A stretch of DNA of 64,000 nucleotides, from assembly GCF_039871975.1 (NCBI RefSeq), contig NZ_JBDPLL010000001.1; one strand, given 5' to 3'. Below the pieces are notes generated by a model that was not told the DNA's origin, did not search any database, and saw only the letters and a list, made by a program, of their open reading frames with translations. Positions 27,690 to 37,804 of this stretch are shown here, piece by piece. The stretch is from Trichormus_B sp936914905 (GTDB lineage Bacteria; Cyanobacteriota; Cyanobacteriia; Cyanobacteriales; Nostocaceae). Within the stretch, counting starts at the first letter, position 1; each line of letters begins with the position of its first letter. The translations under genes were made by a program, and so were the position numbers.

Positions 27690-30600
27690 TTAAGCAGTGA
27701 AATACTTCGCTACAGGGTGATAAGTAATAATCGCCGTCGTAGACTGTTCAGGATATAACTGTTCACTTTCATCCATGAACATCTTCATCCTGTCAGTTCC
27801 CAACAACTCCAACTGCTTAAACTGATCATGAATATTCGGACAAGCAGGATAGCCAAAACTATACCGAGAACCTTGATAACGCTGCGCCAAGATATCCCTA
27901 ATATTATCCGGTTCAGCATCACCAAAACCCAACTCCCGGCGAATCCTGGCGTGAGTCCATTCCGCCAAAGCCTCCGCCACTTGCACCGCCATACCATGGA
28001 AGTACAGGTAATCAGTGTATTTATTATCAGCAAATAACTTTTGTGCAAACTCTGTCGCTACTTCCCCCACAGTCACCGCTTGCATTGGGAAAACATCAAT
28101 TATTCCCGACTCCTTCGGTGCAAAGAAATCTGCAATACAATATTTTCTCCCAGAACGTTGACGGGGAAACTCAAAACTAGCAATTTGTTGTGATTGGTTT
28201 TCTACATCATATATATGTAGAGAATTTCCCTCAGACTGACAAGGGAAATACCCATAAATCACCTGGGGATGTAACAAATTTTCTTCAATAATTCGCTGTT
28301 TCCAATCTTCTAAAATTGGATAAACTTTCTCAGCTAAAAACGCCTGATATTCCTCTTTAGATTGTTCCTTGCACTTGCGGAATTGCCACTGTCCAGCCAC
28401 CAAAGCTTGCAAATCCAAATACCAGAGTAATTCTTCTAAAGAAATATCATTAGGTTGTAAAAATTGCGTTCCCCAAAAAGGTGGTTGAGGACGCTCAATA
28501 TCTATTGCTACAGCCTCAGAACGATGGGTATCTATTTCTTTTGGTTGAGCAGCTACTTGGTCTTCAGCAGTATTCTCTACTGTTTCTTGATGCCGATGGA
28601 TTGATTCTTCAGATCCTCCTAATTCATCTATAAATCCTTTTAAATCATCCCAATTACCTGACTTTTTAGCCAGTATTAATTTATCCATAAAATGTAAATC
28701 AGAAAAAGCATCTTTGCCATAAATAACTTTACCTTTATAAGTTCCTTGGCAATCTTGATTTACAAATTTAGGAGTTAAAGCTGCACCACCTAAAATTACA
28801 GGAACAGTAATTCCTCGTTCATTGAAAACCTGCAAATTTTCTTTCATGAAAGCGGTAGATTTCACTAGTAAACCACTCATAGCAATACAATCAGGCTTAT
28901 GCTGTTCATAAGCTTGAATGATATTTTCTACTGATTGCTTAATTCCCAAATTAATCACCTTGTAACCATTATTTGACAAGATGATGTCTACCAGGTTCTT
29001 ACCAATGTCGTGAACATCCCCTTTTACTGTAGCAATGATAAAAGTTCCCTTAGCATTATTACCAGATTCTGATTTTTCTATGAACGGTTCAAGACAAGCA
29101 ACCGCAGCTTTCATGGTTTCCGCCGATTGTAAAACAAAAGGTAATTGCATTTGTCCAGAACCGAACAATTCACCAACTACCTTCATCCCATCTAACAGGA
29201 AAGTGTTGATGATTTCTAAGGGAGGATATTGTTCTAAAGCTTTTGTCAACTGTGCTTCTAAACCAATCCGTTCGCCGTCGATAATATGACGTTTTAAACG
29301 TTCTTCTATTGGTAAACTTTCATCAACGCCGGTGTTACGTTTAGTTTTGACTCCTGCAAAAATGGTTGTTAGTTCTCCCAAAGGATCATAAATGCAGACA
29401 TCACCATCAAATTTCCGTTCATCGTAGATTAACTGACGGCAAACTTCTTGATGCTGAGATTCAATTTTAGCCAGTGGTAAAATTTTGCTGGCGCTAACAA
29501 TTGCTGCATCCATTCCCGCCGTGATCGCTTCATGCAAAAATATTGAGTTCAAGACAATACGCGATGCTGGGTTTAAACCAAAAGATATATTAGAAACACC
29601 CAAAATTATATGACATCCAGGCAATTCTTGACGAATACGGCGAATTGACTCGATTGTGGCTTTACCATTTTTCCGATCTTCTTCAATCCCTGTAGAAATC
29701 GGTAAAGCCAGAGTATCAAAAAAGATTTCTGTGGGAGCAATACCATACTCTACGGCTTGGCGATAAGCACGTTGAGCGATCGCAAATTTTTTCTCTGCTG
29801 TTCGCGCCATGCCATCTTCATCAATTGAACCAATAATAACACTAGCACCGTATTTTTTGGCTAATTCTAGCACCTTCAAAAAGCGCGGTTCACCGTCTTC
29901 ATAGTTAGTAGAATTGAGTAAGCATTTACCTCCAGCAACTTTTAACCCCGCTTCCATTTTTTCCCATTCGGTGGAATCAAGCATTAATGGTAAAGTCACA
30001 TTATTGACAATTCGGGAGACTAACTCGTGCATATCACGCACGCCATCACGCCCTACATAATCAACGTTAACATCTAAAATGTGTGAGCCTTCCTTAACTT
30101 GCGATCGCGCCATCGATACCAAACCATCCCAATCTTCCGCGTTCAGTAAATCACGGCATTTTTTAGAACCACTGGCGTTAAGACGTTCACCGACTATCAA
30201 GAAAGAATTATCTTGTTGGTAGGGTTGAGTAGTATAAATTGAAGCTGCTGCTGGTTCTAAACTCGGTTGTCTAACTTTCGGTTTTAAATCTTGAGCAATT
30301 TCTGCTAATTCTTTAATATGATCAGGTCTTGTCCCACAGCAACCCCCAATCACTTGGACACCTAAATCTTCAATAAAGTGCATTAAGGCTATCCGTAATT
30401 CTACTGGCGTGAGCCTGTAATGTGCTTGACCACCAACGTTTTCTGGTAAACCCGCATTGGGAATACAGGAAACTACGAAGGGCGAATGTTCTGATAAATA
30501 CTTGATATGTGGTTTCATCAAGTCGGGACCAGTAGCACAGTTTAAACCAAGAATATCAATGGGATAAGGTTCTAAAATCGTCAGAACAGCAGCAATTTCC

Positions 30601-31220
30601 GTACCTACCAGCATTGTACCCATGGTTTCCATAGTCACGGAAACCATTAAGGGTCTTCTTTCACCTTTTTTAGCAAAAACTTCCTCAATAGCATTCAACG
30701 CCGCTTTAATTTGCAGCACATCTTGGCAAGTTTCCAACAAAAATAAATCAACACCACCATCAAACAAAGCTTCCGCTTGTTCGGCGAAAGAGGCTTTCAT
30801 GGTGTCAAAGTCAATATGTCCCAAGGTAGGAAGTTTGGTAGTCGGTCCAATAGAACCAGCAACAAAGCGGGGTTTTTCAGGGGTAGAAAATTCAGCGGTG
30901 ACACTTTTAGCTAATTCTGCTGCTTTCTTACTCAGACAATAAGCTTGGTCTGCTAAGTCGTATTCTGCCAGAACTATGGACATAGCACCAAAGGTGTCAG
31001 TTTCAATAACATCAGCACCAGCAGTGAGAAAGTCACGGTGAACTTGGGCTACAGCTTCCGGTTTACTATGAACCAAATATTCGTTACAACCTTCATACTC
31101 TGCCCCGCCAAAATCTTCTGCTGTCAGGTTTTGGGTTTGCAGGTTAGTTCCCATCGCACCGTCAAAAACGATAACGGGACGTTCTGGACTATGTAGCCGT
31201 TCTAGGAAGGGATGTGTCAT
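27690..31220 (-). CDS. metH: cobalamin-dependent methionine synthase
   Basis: 1176 residues with all four modules. The homocysteine-binding barrel (about 1-320) has FDGAMGTNLQ, LNCATGPD and the zinc-binding GGCCGTRPDHI. The methyltetrahydrofolate-binding domain (about 335-600) has FLIVGERLNASGSKK, ILDVNVDYVGRDG, MLDSTEWEKME and GVSNISFGL. The cobalamin module (about 640-880) has VKGDVHDIGKNLVDIIL, whose His ligates cobalt, then MSGLLVKSTAFM and VILGGAALTP. The SAM-dependent reactivation domain (about 930-1170) has RYSFGYPACPN. It methylates homocysteine to methionine in the cytoplasm. No B12 riboswitch consensus is evident upstream. Intact and monocistronic. Confidence 0.97.
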   Translation of the reverse strand: MTHPFLERLHSPERPVIVFDGAMGTNLQTQNLTAEDFGGAEYEGCNEYLVHSKPEAVAQVHRDFLTAGADVIETDTFGAMSIVLAEYDLADQAYCLSKKAAELAKSVTAEFSTPEKPRFVAGSIGPTTKLPTLGHIDFDTMKASFAEQAEALFDGGVDLFLLETCQDVLQIKAALNAIEEVFAKKGERRPLMVSVTMETMGTMLVGTEIAAVLTILEPYPIDILGLNCATGPDLMKPHIKYLSEHSPFVVSCIPNAGLPENVGGQAHYRLTPVELRIALMHFIEDLGVQVIGGCCGTRPDHIKELAEIAQDLKPKVRQPSLEPAAASIYTTQPYQQDNSFLIVGERLNASGSKKCRDLLNAEDWDGLVSMARSQVKEGSHILDVNVDYVGRDGVRDMHELVSRIVNNVTLPLMLDSTEWEKMEAGLKVAGGKCLLNSTNYEDGEPRFLKVLELAKKYGASVIIGSIDEDGMARTAEKKFAIAQRAYRQAVEYGIAPTEIFFDTLALPISTGIEEDRKNGKATIESIRRIRQELPGCHIILGVSNISFGLNPASRIVLNSIFLHEAITAGMDAAIVSASKILPLAKIESQHQEVCRQLIYDERKFDGDVCIYDPLGELTTIFAGVKTKRNTGVDESLPIEERLKRHIIDGERIGLEAQLTKALEQYPPLEIINTFLLDGMKVVGELFGSGQMQLPFVLQSAETMKAAVACLEPFIEKSESGNNAKGTFIIATVKGDVHDIGKNLVDIILSNNGYKVINLGIKQSVENIIQAYEQHKPDCIAMSGLLVKSTAFMKENLQVFNERGITVPVILGGAALTPKFVNQDCQGTYKGKVIYGKDAFSDLHFMDKLILAKKSGNWDDLKGFIDELGGSEESIHRHQETVENTAEDQVAAQPKEIDTHRSEAVAIDIERPQPPFWGTQFLQPNDISLEELLWYLDLQALVAGQWQFRKCKEQSKEEYQAFLAEKVYPILEDWKQRIIEENLLHPQVIYGYFPCQSEGNSLHIYDVENQSQQIASFEFPRQRSGRKYCIADFFAPKESGIIDVFPMQAVTVGEVATEFAQKLFADNKYTDYLYFHGMAVQVAEALAEWTHARIRRELGFGDAEPDNIRDILAQRYQGSRYSFGYPACPNIHDQFKQLELLGTDRMKMFMDESEQLYPEQSTTAIITYHPVAKYFTA

Positions 31221-31543
31221 ATTGTCTGAGAAACAAGTTAGTTAATCTGGTAATAATAGACTTATATTTATTTTTTTCCAAAATTTTCATACTGGAGGTA
31301 AAATTGATAGAAATAAAATATGTTAATGCTTAAAAGTGCCTTTCAACAAAGCCCAGTTACAATGGGTTTTTGCTGGTAATTTTATTTTGTATCCACCACA
31401 ACCTCAATATTGAGAATGTTAAAATAAATCTACAGACAGAGGGAGAGGTAAAAAATCATCTATACTACTTTAGTATATTCTTATACTTTTTACTGAAAAC
31501 CAAAGTATTGCTTACTTTTCATGCCAGTAATTTTATTATTATT
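31221..31543. other. divergent intergenic region between metH and amidase pseudogene
   Basis: AT-rich, with no recognised RNA element. It must hold the metH promoter. Confidence 0.4.
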
Positions 31544-32450
31544 ATGAGACTTAGAGATTGGGCATCTAGAGTCACGCTCATTTTTTTCATGTTTGCTACT
31601 CTGATTCTAGTAGTATTTATGAGTGGGTCAAGACAGATACAAGTTCATAGCAATGCTTCCACTTCAGGAGCTACTGTTGGGAGTCAATATCCACAAGCAC
31701 AACTTCAATCAGTAATAACTACAGATTCAATCAGTAATAACTACAGAGGAAAAACAGCGAACTTTATCTAAAGCACCTCTTAATAATCAAAATCAAATTA
31801 ATCAAATTAATACCCAATACGCCACTACTGCCGCCTTTTCCCAAAATAAATCCAATTTAGTTAGGGCTGAAGTAGACCCTAGTAATTATGGAGAACGATA
31901 TACCAAAGATGCTAATGGTGTACCACTAAATAATCAACCTCTGATCGTACTCCATGAAACTAGTAATTCTGCTTCTAGTGCAGTTAATTTTTTTCAGACA
32001 CCACACGATGATGAAGATGTGCAAGCAAGTTGTTATGCGTTAATTACAACCGATGGCACAATCATTTATTTAGTACCGCCAGACAAACGCGCATTTGGTG
32101 TAGGTAATTCTGTTTTCAAGGGTGTTAATGGTATGGAAACTGTACAGACTAATCCCCAGTTACCACCATCTGTGAATAATTTCGCCTATAATGTTTCCTT
32201 AGAAACTCCTCGTGATACTTGGGGAAAAACTAATATCGAGCAACACAGTGGTTATACAGAGGTTCAATATGATTCTTTAGCTTGGTTAATTGCTCAAAGT
32301 CAGGTTTCAGATGATAGAATTACAACTCATCGCGCTGTAGATATTGCTAATGGCAAAGTTAATCCGTTAAGTTTTGATTTTGATAGGTTTTTTAAAAAAT
32401 TGCATTCTTTTCGGGAGTTAAAAACTTTTAATAATGTGAAAAAGAGTTAG
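31544..32450 (+). pseudogene. N-acetylmuramoyl-L-alanine amidase (Amidase_2) broken by 22-bp duplication
   Basis: ATG at 31544 begins MRLRDWASRVTLIFF with a single N-terminal membrane anchor. At 31704-31725 and 31726-31747 the 22-mer ttcaatcagtaataactacaga is tandemly duplicated, which shifts the frame. Removing one copy restores LQSVITTEEKQRTLSKAPL and then an open frame to 32450. That frame contains LIVLHETSNSASSAVNFFQ (zinc His), ITTDGTIIYLVPPDKRAFG, NNFAYNVSLETPRDTWG, YTEVQYDSLAWLIAQ and ITTHRAVDIANG. Murein amidases of this type cleave the peptide from muramic acid. The duplication is the only visible defect. Confidence 0.88.
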
Positions 32451-32457
32451 TAATTTA

Positions 32458-32690
32458 TTTAAATTCTTTTTGTTTTTGAAGTTCTTTGACTAGAATATGT
32501 ACTTTTGTTGATTGATTCGTACATCCATTTACATTAGGATGCATTTGTTCTAACTTAATTGCATAATTAATTGCTGTACCTTGATGGCTTTTGAGTTTTT
32601 GATATAGCAATTTACCAGTTTTGTCATAATTATCTCCTTGTTTGAGAATACCAGCTTTTTTTTATTTCTGTTTCTAGTTTTAGACATAAT
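32458..32690 (-). pseudogene. small conserved-looking ORF with poly-A frameshift
   Basis: On the minus strand a frame reads AGILKQGDNYDKTGKLLYQK, AINYAIKLEQMHPNVNGCTN, KVHILVKELQKQKEFK and a stop. It is joined upstream through an 8-A run to LETEIKK; a single base change in the run would restore one frame. No start codon fits the corrected frame, so it is either a fragment or a decayed gene. Family unknown. Confidence 0.4.
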
Positions 32691-32807
32691 TCCTTATTCC
32701 TTGTAACTTTATTCCTTGTAACTTTACTCAAGCAAACAGAAATCATAAACAAATAGCTCTAGCTATGATAGAGCTAGAGCTTAATCAATGTGTGGAAATC
32801 CTAAATC

Positions 32808-34481
32808 CTACTTACTAAAAGTATAAATCTGCTGTGTCTGCAAGTGATCGCTCAAAGAAGAAGGTAGTACATCAGAATTCAACGCCTTCCGATCTAACTG
32901 TACTTGCAAATTAGTCAGAGGATCACTACCAGAAGAAATTAAGAAATCCAACTTCTGGACATAGGGTAAATTTAGTAATTGATCCAAAATTTGACAAATT
33001 GCTTGCAAATAAGGATGACCCTTCTGTTCATACCAATTAGGATGAGCAACTTTTGGCTGGTCAAATCCCAAATGAACAGTTAAGGATGGCTTATCAAATA
33101 AGGCAATTCGTAACGGACGCGCTTCTTCTTGCAAAAGTAAATGATTTGTTGTTGCTAAATACCGAAGTTTCTCTAAACGTTCATAGCGTTGCGTCACTGA
33201 ATCTGGTTCATCTTCCCAGTGTAATGCTACTGTCACCAGATAAGTTTGTAACAACATATGTCCCAACTTTTTGGCTTTGGTAGCTAGGTAAGAAGAGTTA
33301 TAATCATTAGCTTCAATTAACAAAGGCACTCGATCTACAACTTCCAAACCATAGCCCTTCACACCAGCAATTTTACGAGGATTATTGGTAATTAGGCGAA
33401 TTTTTTTAATACCCAAATCCATAAGTATTTGCGCCCCCATTCCATAATCGCGCAAATCAGCAGGAAAACCTAAACGCTCATTAGCTTCCACCGTATCAAG
33501 TCCCATATCCTGCAACGAGTAGGCTTTGAGTTTATTAATCAAGCCTATACCCCGTCCTTCTTGACGCAGGTAAACAACTACACCTTGACCAGCATTTTCA
33601 ATCATTTTCAATGCGGAGTTTAACTGCATTCTACAGTCACAGCGCAAAGAACCTAAAGCATCACCCGTCAAACATTCCGAGTGCATCCGTACCATCACAG
33701 GCTCATCTTGGAAATTTGCTGGGTCCCCCTTGACGATCGCTACATGGTCAGTATTATCTAAAGTGTGGCGGTATCCGTAAATATCAAATTGTCCAAATTG
33801 ACTGGGTAGCTTGGTAACTATTTCTCGGTACACCAAGCGATCATTTTGGAGACGATAGCTGATAAGATCGGCAATGCTAATAATTTTAAGTTTATGGATT
33901 TTAGCATATTCGATTAACTGCTGTAATCTTGCCATTGAACCATCAGGATTTTGAATTTCACAAATTACCCCAGCGGGGTATAATCCTGCTAATCTTGCTA
34001 AATCAACTGCTGCTTCTGTGTGTCCTGCCCGTTTGAGTACACCTCCAGCTTTAGCCCGAATTGGGAAAATATGCCCCGGACGACGTAAATCCAGCGGCTG
34101 TGTGGTAGGGTTGAGGGTAACTTGAATAGTACGGGCGCGGTCTTCTGCGGAAATGCCAGTGCTAACGCCCAAGTGAGGAGCAGCGTCAATGCTGACAGTA
34201 AAAGCAGTCTGGTTAGTATCTGTAATGTTACTCACCATTAATGGTAAGTCTAGTTCGTCCAGGCGATCACCCGTCATGGCTAGACAAATTAGCCCTCTGG
34301 CTTCTACCGCCATGAAATTTATCATGTCGGGGGTGGCAAATTGGGCAGGACAAATTAAATCGCCTTCATTTTCTCGATTTTCGTCATCTACCACCACAAT
34401 GACACGACCCGCTTTGAGGTCGGCTAAAGCGGTATCAATAGAATCAAATTCAAAGGCTTGGCTAGTCTTAGGCTGTGACAC
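32808..34481 (-). CDS. ribBA: bifunctional DHBP synthase / GTP cyclohydrolase II
   Basis: 557 residues from a GTG start at 34481. The RibB domain (about 10-205) has VVDDENRENEGDLICPA, LDELDLPLMV, GVSTGISAEDRARTI and GHTEAAVDLARLAG. The RibA domain (about 215-405) has RMHSECLTGDALGSLRCDCR with the zinc cysteines, VYLRQEGRGIGLINKLKAY and LGIKKIRLITNNPRK. A C-terminal extension of ~150 residues, usual in cyanobacterial RibBA, follows. It supplies both riboflavin precursors from Ru5P and GTP. No FMN riboswitch consensus is seen upstream. The frame is clean. Confidence 0.95.
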   Translation of the reverse strand: MSQPKTSQAFEFDSIDTALADLKAGRVIVVVDDENRENEGDLICPAQFATPDMINFMAVEARGLICLAMTGDRLDELDLPLMVSNITDTNQTAFTVSIDAAPHLGVSTGISAEDRARTIQVTLNPTTQPLDLRRPGHIFPIRAKAGGVLKRAGHTEAAVDLARLAGLYPAGVICEIQNPDGSMARLQQLIEYAKIHKLKIISIADLISYRLQNDRLVYREIVTKLPSQFGQFDIYGYRHTLDNTDHVAIVKGDPANFQDEPVMVRMHSECLTGDALGSLRCDCRMQLNSALKMIENAGQGVVVYLRQEGRGIGLINKLKAYSLQDMGLDTVEANERLGFPADLRDYGMGAQILMDLGIKKIRLITNNPRKIAGVKGYGLEVVDRVPLLIEANDYNSSYLATKAKKLGHMLLQTYLVTVALHWEDEPDSVTQRYERLEKLRYLATTNHLLLQEEARPLRIALFDKPSLTVHLGFDQPKVAHPNWYEQKGHPYLQAICQILDQLLNLPYVQKLDFLISSGSDPLTNLQVQLDRKALNSDVLPSSLSDHLQTQQIYTFSK

Positions 34482-34680
34482 AGAAAATTTCCAGCTACCA
34501 ACGTAAATTTTTTTAACAATTTCTTATTGTAAATTGTAGCTTGTTTATCGAAACTAGATATTGTCTGAGATAACTAATATATCTTTTATATCTTTTGCTT
34601 GATAAACGGTTAGTTCATACATACTTTTATGGGTATAAAATCTAATATACATAGAGTATATAGAGTATAAAGCTATGGAT

Positions 34681-34972
34681 TAGACCTCTTGCAGAATTGA
34701 TTTTTTGTTACTCTCTTCCCACTAAAAGAATAAGGTCATAGTAATGGGGTATAGGGATAATGCTTCTGCGTAAGGTGGAATCCCACACCCATAATTTTAT
34801 ACTCGGAAGGGAGCAAACTAAGAATTTGGCTTTGTTTTAGCCAACAGTTAGAGTTACATAATTTATGTTTGAATTAGTATGTTTGAATTAGTGATTGGAG
34901 GAAAGAACACCAGAAATATCTAAAATCTAAAACCGCCTATCATACCACATAAACAATTTTGCAAGAGGTCTA
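34681..34972. mobile_element. MITE-A copy 2, interrupted by MITE-B
   Basis: Ends TAGACCTCTTGCA (34681) and TGCAAGAGGTCTA (about 34960-34972). The interior matches copies 1 and 3 (gctttgttttagcc, gttagagttac, gaaagaacaccag) but is split by about 103 bp of unrelated sequence at 34711-34813. It also holds a 14-bp tandem duplication (tatgtttgaattag, 34864-34891). Confidence 0.85.
34711..34813. mobile_element. MITE-B nested in MITE-A
   Basis: Starts CTCTCTTCCC and ends GGAAGGGAG, imperfect terminal inverted repeats. The body (aaggtcatagtaatggggta, tgcttctgcgtaaggtggaa) is almost identical to an inverted copy at 35180-35281. It inserted into MITE-A and is therefore the younger element. Confidence 0.8.
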
Positions 34973-35179
34973 TTGTTTATTTTCCAAGACTCCTAGGTCG
35001 TCACGCTACTACTCGTTCGTTTGCAATTATGGGTTCAGTCTGCATAACATCGAACATATACTTACCAGCTTATTTTCGGATATGTGTCACTCAGTATACT
35101 TCTGACTGCCTATTTTTCCTAACTCCTTCAAAAATGGGCAAACCGGGAGATTGAAAATCGACTATTATCGTATGCCTAT

Positions 35180-35281
35180 TCCCTTCCCAGTATGAAATTA
35201 GGGTGTGGGATTCCACCTTACGCAGAAGCATTATCCCTATACCCCATTACTATGACCTTATTCTTTTAGTGGTAAGGGGGT
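35180..35281. mobile_element. MITE-B second copy, inverted
   Basis: Carries the reverse complement of the 34711-34813 element with near identity over about 90 bp (ttccaccttacgcagaagca, taccccattactatgacctt). The two copies face each other across about 370 bp that include the right arm of MITE-A and sequence I cannot identify (34973-35179). Confidence 0.8.
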
Positions 35282-35284
35282 AGT

Positions 35285-36647
35285 TTGATCAAAAAAGCTA
35301 AAAGTTCTCTGAATTCTTCAATTTCAATTAATAGTTCTACTTCTTATTTACCTTGCAACGTCCCTGCTACAGGTTCTTAAAAGCGCTCTTTAACACTCCC
35401 AAATAGTTTTCTCAACTCGACTATAGTTATCTGAGCTTGGGAATTAACTGGTGGTTCCCCTTACTGGTCAGCCCAATATTTGAGATGTTGTAAAAGTAAC
35501 CGTGTCTGTCCTGCTAATCCTGAATAAAGTTGGATTAATTTGACTATTCTATTTTAGAATCAAATGTATTTTTTTTTAAAGTATGTGCTTGTAAAAATAA
35601 TCCCTCACCATCAGAGTCTAATCTCTAAATCATTTGATTTTTAACTTGCTTAGTGAGAACTTAAGCCTGTTTTCTTTGATAGAGTTTCTCGATCTGGAAC
35701 ACCAGAAGAAATTGAGCAATTTCTTCTGGTGTTAATATTGACAATATATGAAATATATTGTCACACTTCTCTTCTTGCTTATCAACTAAAGTCAGGGGAT
35801 GGTTCTCATTAGTAATATTTTCTTCATCAATATATGCTATAGATCATTGCTGTTCCTTTACATGTGATAACTGTGGATAGTTTTGAATTTTTTCTGCCTT
35901 TTCTATAACATCTGTTACTGTAATACAGTCATCAATCAAAGAATACGATTCTGTATAATTGGGCATATATTCAATCTAGTCTATAGCATATTTTGGTAAT
36001 ACATCACTATCAATTACAGATACCAATCCTGGTAAAAATTCATCCATTGTGCTGATGTTTGTATAAACTAAGTTGGTGATAATTCCGAGAGTAGGAATAG
36101 CAACAGATACATCAAAACTAGTTTTCTACCGGAATTCTCTCAGTTCAAAATCTAATTCAAAATTCCCTATGACCATGTTACAATTAGCCCTATTAATAAA
36201 TTCTGTAACAGACAACAGCTTATTTTCAGGTATGAGAGTAGCATGTACCATTTTTACCTTGGCAGGGAAGACCTAATATACGTTCGCCATATACGTTCGC
36301 CATATACGTTCGCCTTCAATTTTGATAAATGCCCAGTTATCTTCTATAGAAAAATTGACCAATCTTTGAAAAATATCTTCATGGTTATAACTAGGATTAG
36401 CTAATTCTTTAAACCCCTCTACTACTTCCTCAACTCTTTGAAAGATAGTTTCTTCATCTATAGCAAAGATACTACTATCTATCCATTCTGGGAGCCATTT
36501 GGTTATTTTATCTAAAGACTTAGCAATGGTTTCATCAGTTATTGATTGAAGATTACTTCCTATCCAATCCTGGAAGAAATTGATAATGGCGCTGTTAAAA
36601 TTTGCGCTGTCAGATATGTTGTTATTTATGACAGATAGGTCATCCAA
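35285..36647 (-). pseudogene. YbjN-domain protein pseudogene
   Basis: 36647-36273 encodes an acidic helical N-part (FFQDWIGSNLQSITDETIAK, FSIEDNWAFIKIEGER). It is disrupted by a 13-bp unit present three times in tandem (36276-36314). In another frame follow VFPAKVKMVHATLIPENKLL, EFINRANCNMVIGNFELDFE and FLPGLVSVIDSD, the YbjN-type chaperone-like domain with its IGNFELD motif. A C-terminal region with several stops then reads LTPEEIAQFLLVFQIEKLYQ and IVKLIQLYSGLAGQTRLLLQ. Upstream of 36647 the frame continues past one TAG (NTESWLALQVKQPRSPVKTG), so the gene may have been longer. At least five stops and two frameshifts. Confidence 0.65.
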
Positions 36648-36850
36648 GAAGCTACGCTAGCCAGTTTTAACTGGTGAACGTGGTTGTTTAACTTGTAAGG
36701 CTAACCAACTTTCTGTGTTAAAACGTAGATTATTTGGTTCTGATTGACTAAGTTGATGAAGAGAAGCAGGTGCATTATTCAAATGTGGGTACAGGAGTGG
36801 TTATTTACTGATAACAATAAGGCAAAAATACGAAGTCATATGCGTCAACT

Positions 36851-37108
36851 TTACAACGGTGTAATGAGATTTATTTCTGTTAGTAATATGAGGGAACTAA
36901 TTCGTGATCTAACTAATCCACAAATTGTTAAAATTACTTGTTCATACTTATGGGGATTTAACCTGAACCGTTGTTGGACAACTCGAAATATTTGTACAGA
37001 ACGAATGCGGTGTTCAGCAAATACCCGTTTCGCTGATAATTTCTGGTTTTCTTGTTTCTATTCAATTGTTAATTCTCTATTCTTGGGTTTCTTAATGGGA
37101 GTAGACAT
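36851..37108 (-). mobile_element. IS5-type transposase C-terminal fragment
   Basis: From ATG 37108 the frame reads MSTPIKKPKNRELTIE, TAG, KQENQKLSAKRVFAEHRIRS, VQIFRVVQQRFRLNPHKYEQ, VILTICGLVRSRISSLIL. The EHRIR region with the following ILTICGLVRLR-type tail matches the end of IS5/ISL-like DDE transposases, including the final glutamate. The N-terminal two thirds are absent and one stop is present. Confidence 0.7.
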
Positions 37109-37180
37109 TAAATCTTCTCCTTGGAACTAGGTTGTAAATAAATTGAGCCGTTGTAATCTTCCAGCTGCGCTACGGAGTTA

Positions 37181-37759
37181 TCATCCTTCATGATATAGTA
37201 TGTCGTTGGATTCTAAAATTGAGAAGAGTCCATCTTCCCCTCCTGAAATTAACTTTTTGCCATCTGGTGTCAAAGCTAAATCCGAAACTCTTCCTTCATG
37301 TACTTTTTGCATCACTACTCGCTCACCATCATTAAGTCGAACAATTACAACAAAGCCTACTAATGAAGCTGATGCCATATATTTACTGTTGGGATGAAAA
37401 GAAACTGAGGAGTATCCACTATGCTCTAGGTTAAATCTGTCAGCTAAGTGTCTTTCTCCTGTTTCTAAATTCCATAGGAAACATTGTGCATAGATACTGA
37501 GTGCAGCAAAATAGGATAAGTCTGGACTGAAACTTGCCCAACGTGCTTCCTTGGGAGTATCGTCCAATATTTGAATGATGACATTTTGCTCAATATCATA
37601 AATATGTACTTGATTAATATCCTTCCCAACTACTGCAACTTTTCTTCCATCTGGAGTAATATCTGCTACTGCTGGTCTTTGATTGTTAGACTTAAAAACT
37701 ACATAGTCTTCCATCAAGCAGTAGCGCCGACAACTTTCTATATTCCAAACCTCTGTCAA
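37181..37759 (-). pseudogene. WD40 repeat protein fragment
   Basis: 192 residues carrying about four WD40-type blades: AVADITPDGRKVAVVGKDIN with QVHIYDIEQN, ARWASFSPDLSYFAALSIYA with QCFLWNLETGE, SSVSFHPNSKYMASASLVG, and VSDLALTPDGKKLISGGEDG. A whole beta propeller needs about seven blades, so this is a partial gene. It lies between an IS982 remnant (37805) and an IS5 fragment (37108), which probably removed both ends. It could still be translated as a short repeat protein, but there is no evidence for that. Confidence 0.6.
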
Positions 37760-37804
37760 TATTCCAGATGTTACTGTTAATTAATGTTGATATTAAATTG
37801 CTAA

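Noticed and set aside
27690..31543. Cobalamin riboswitch upstream of metH
   Set aside because: The upstream 320 bases show no B12-box-like sequence or matching stem arrangement.
34482..34680. FMN riboswitch upstream of ribBA
   Set aside because: No AGGG..GGGGC-type conserved boxes are visible, and the space before the MITE is under 200 bases.
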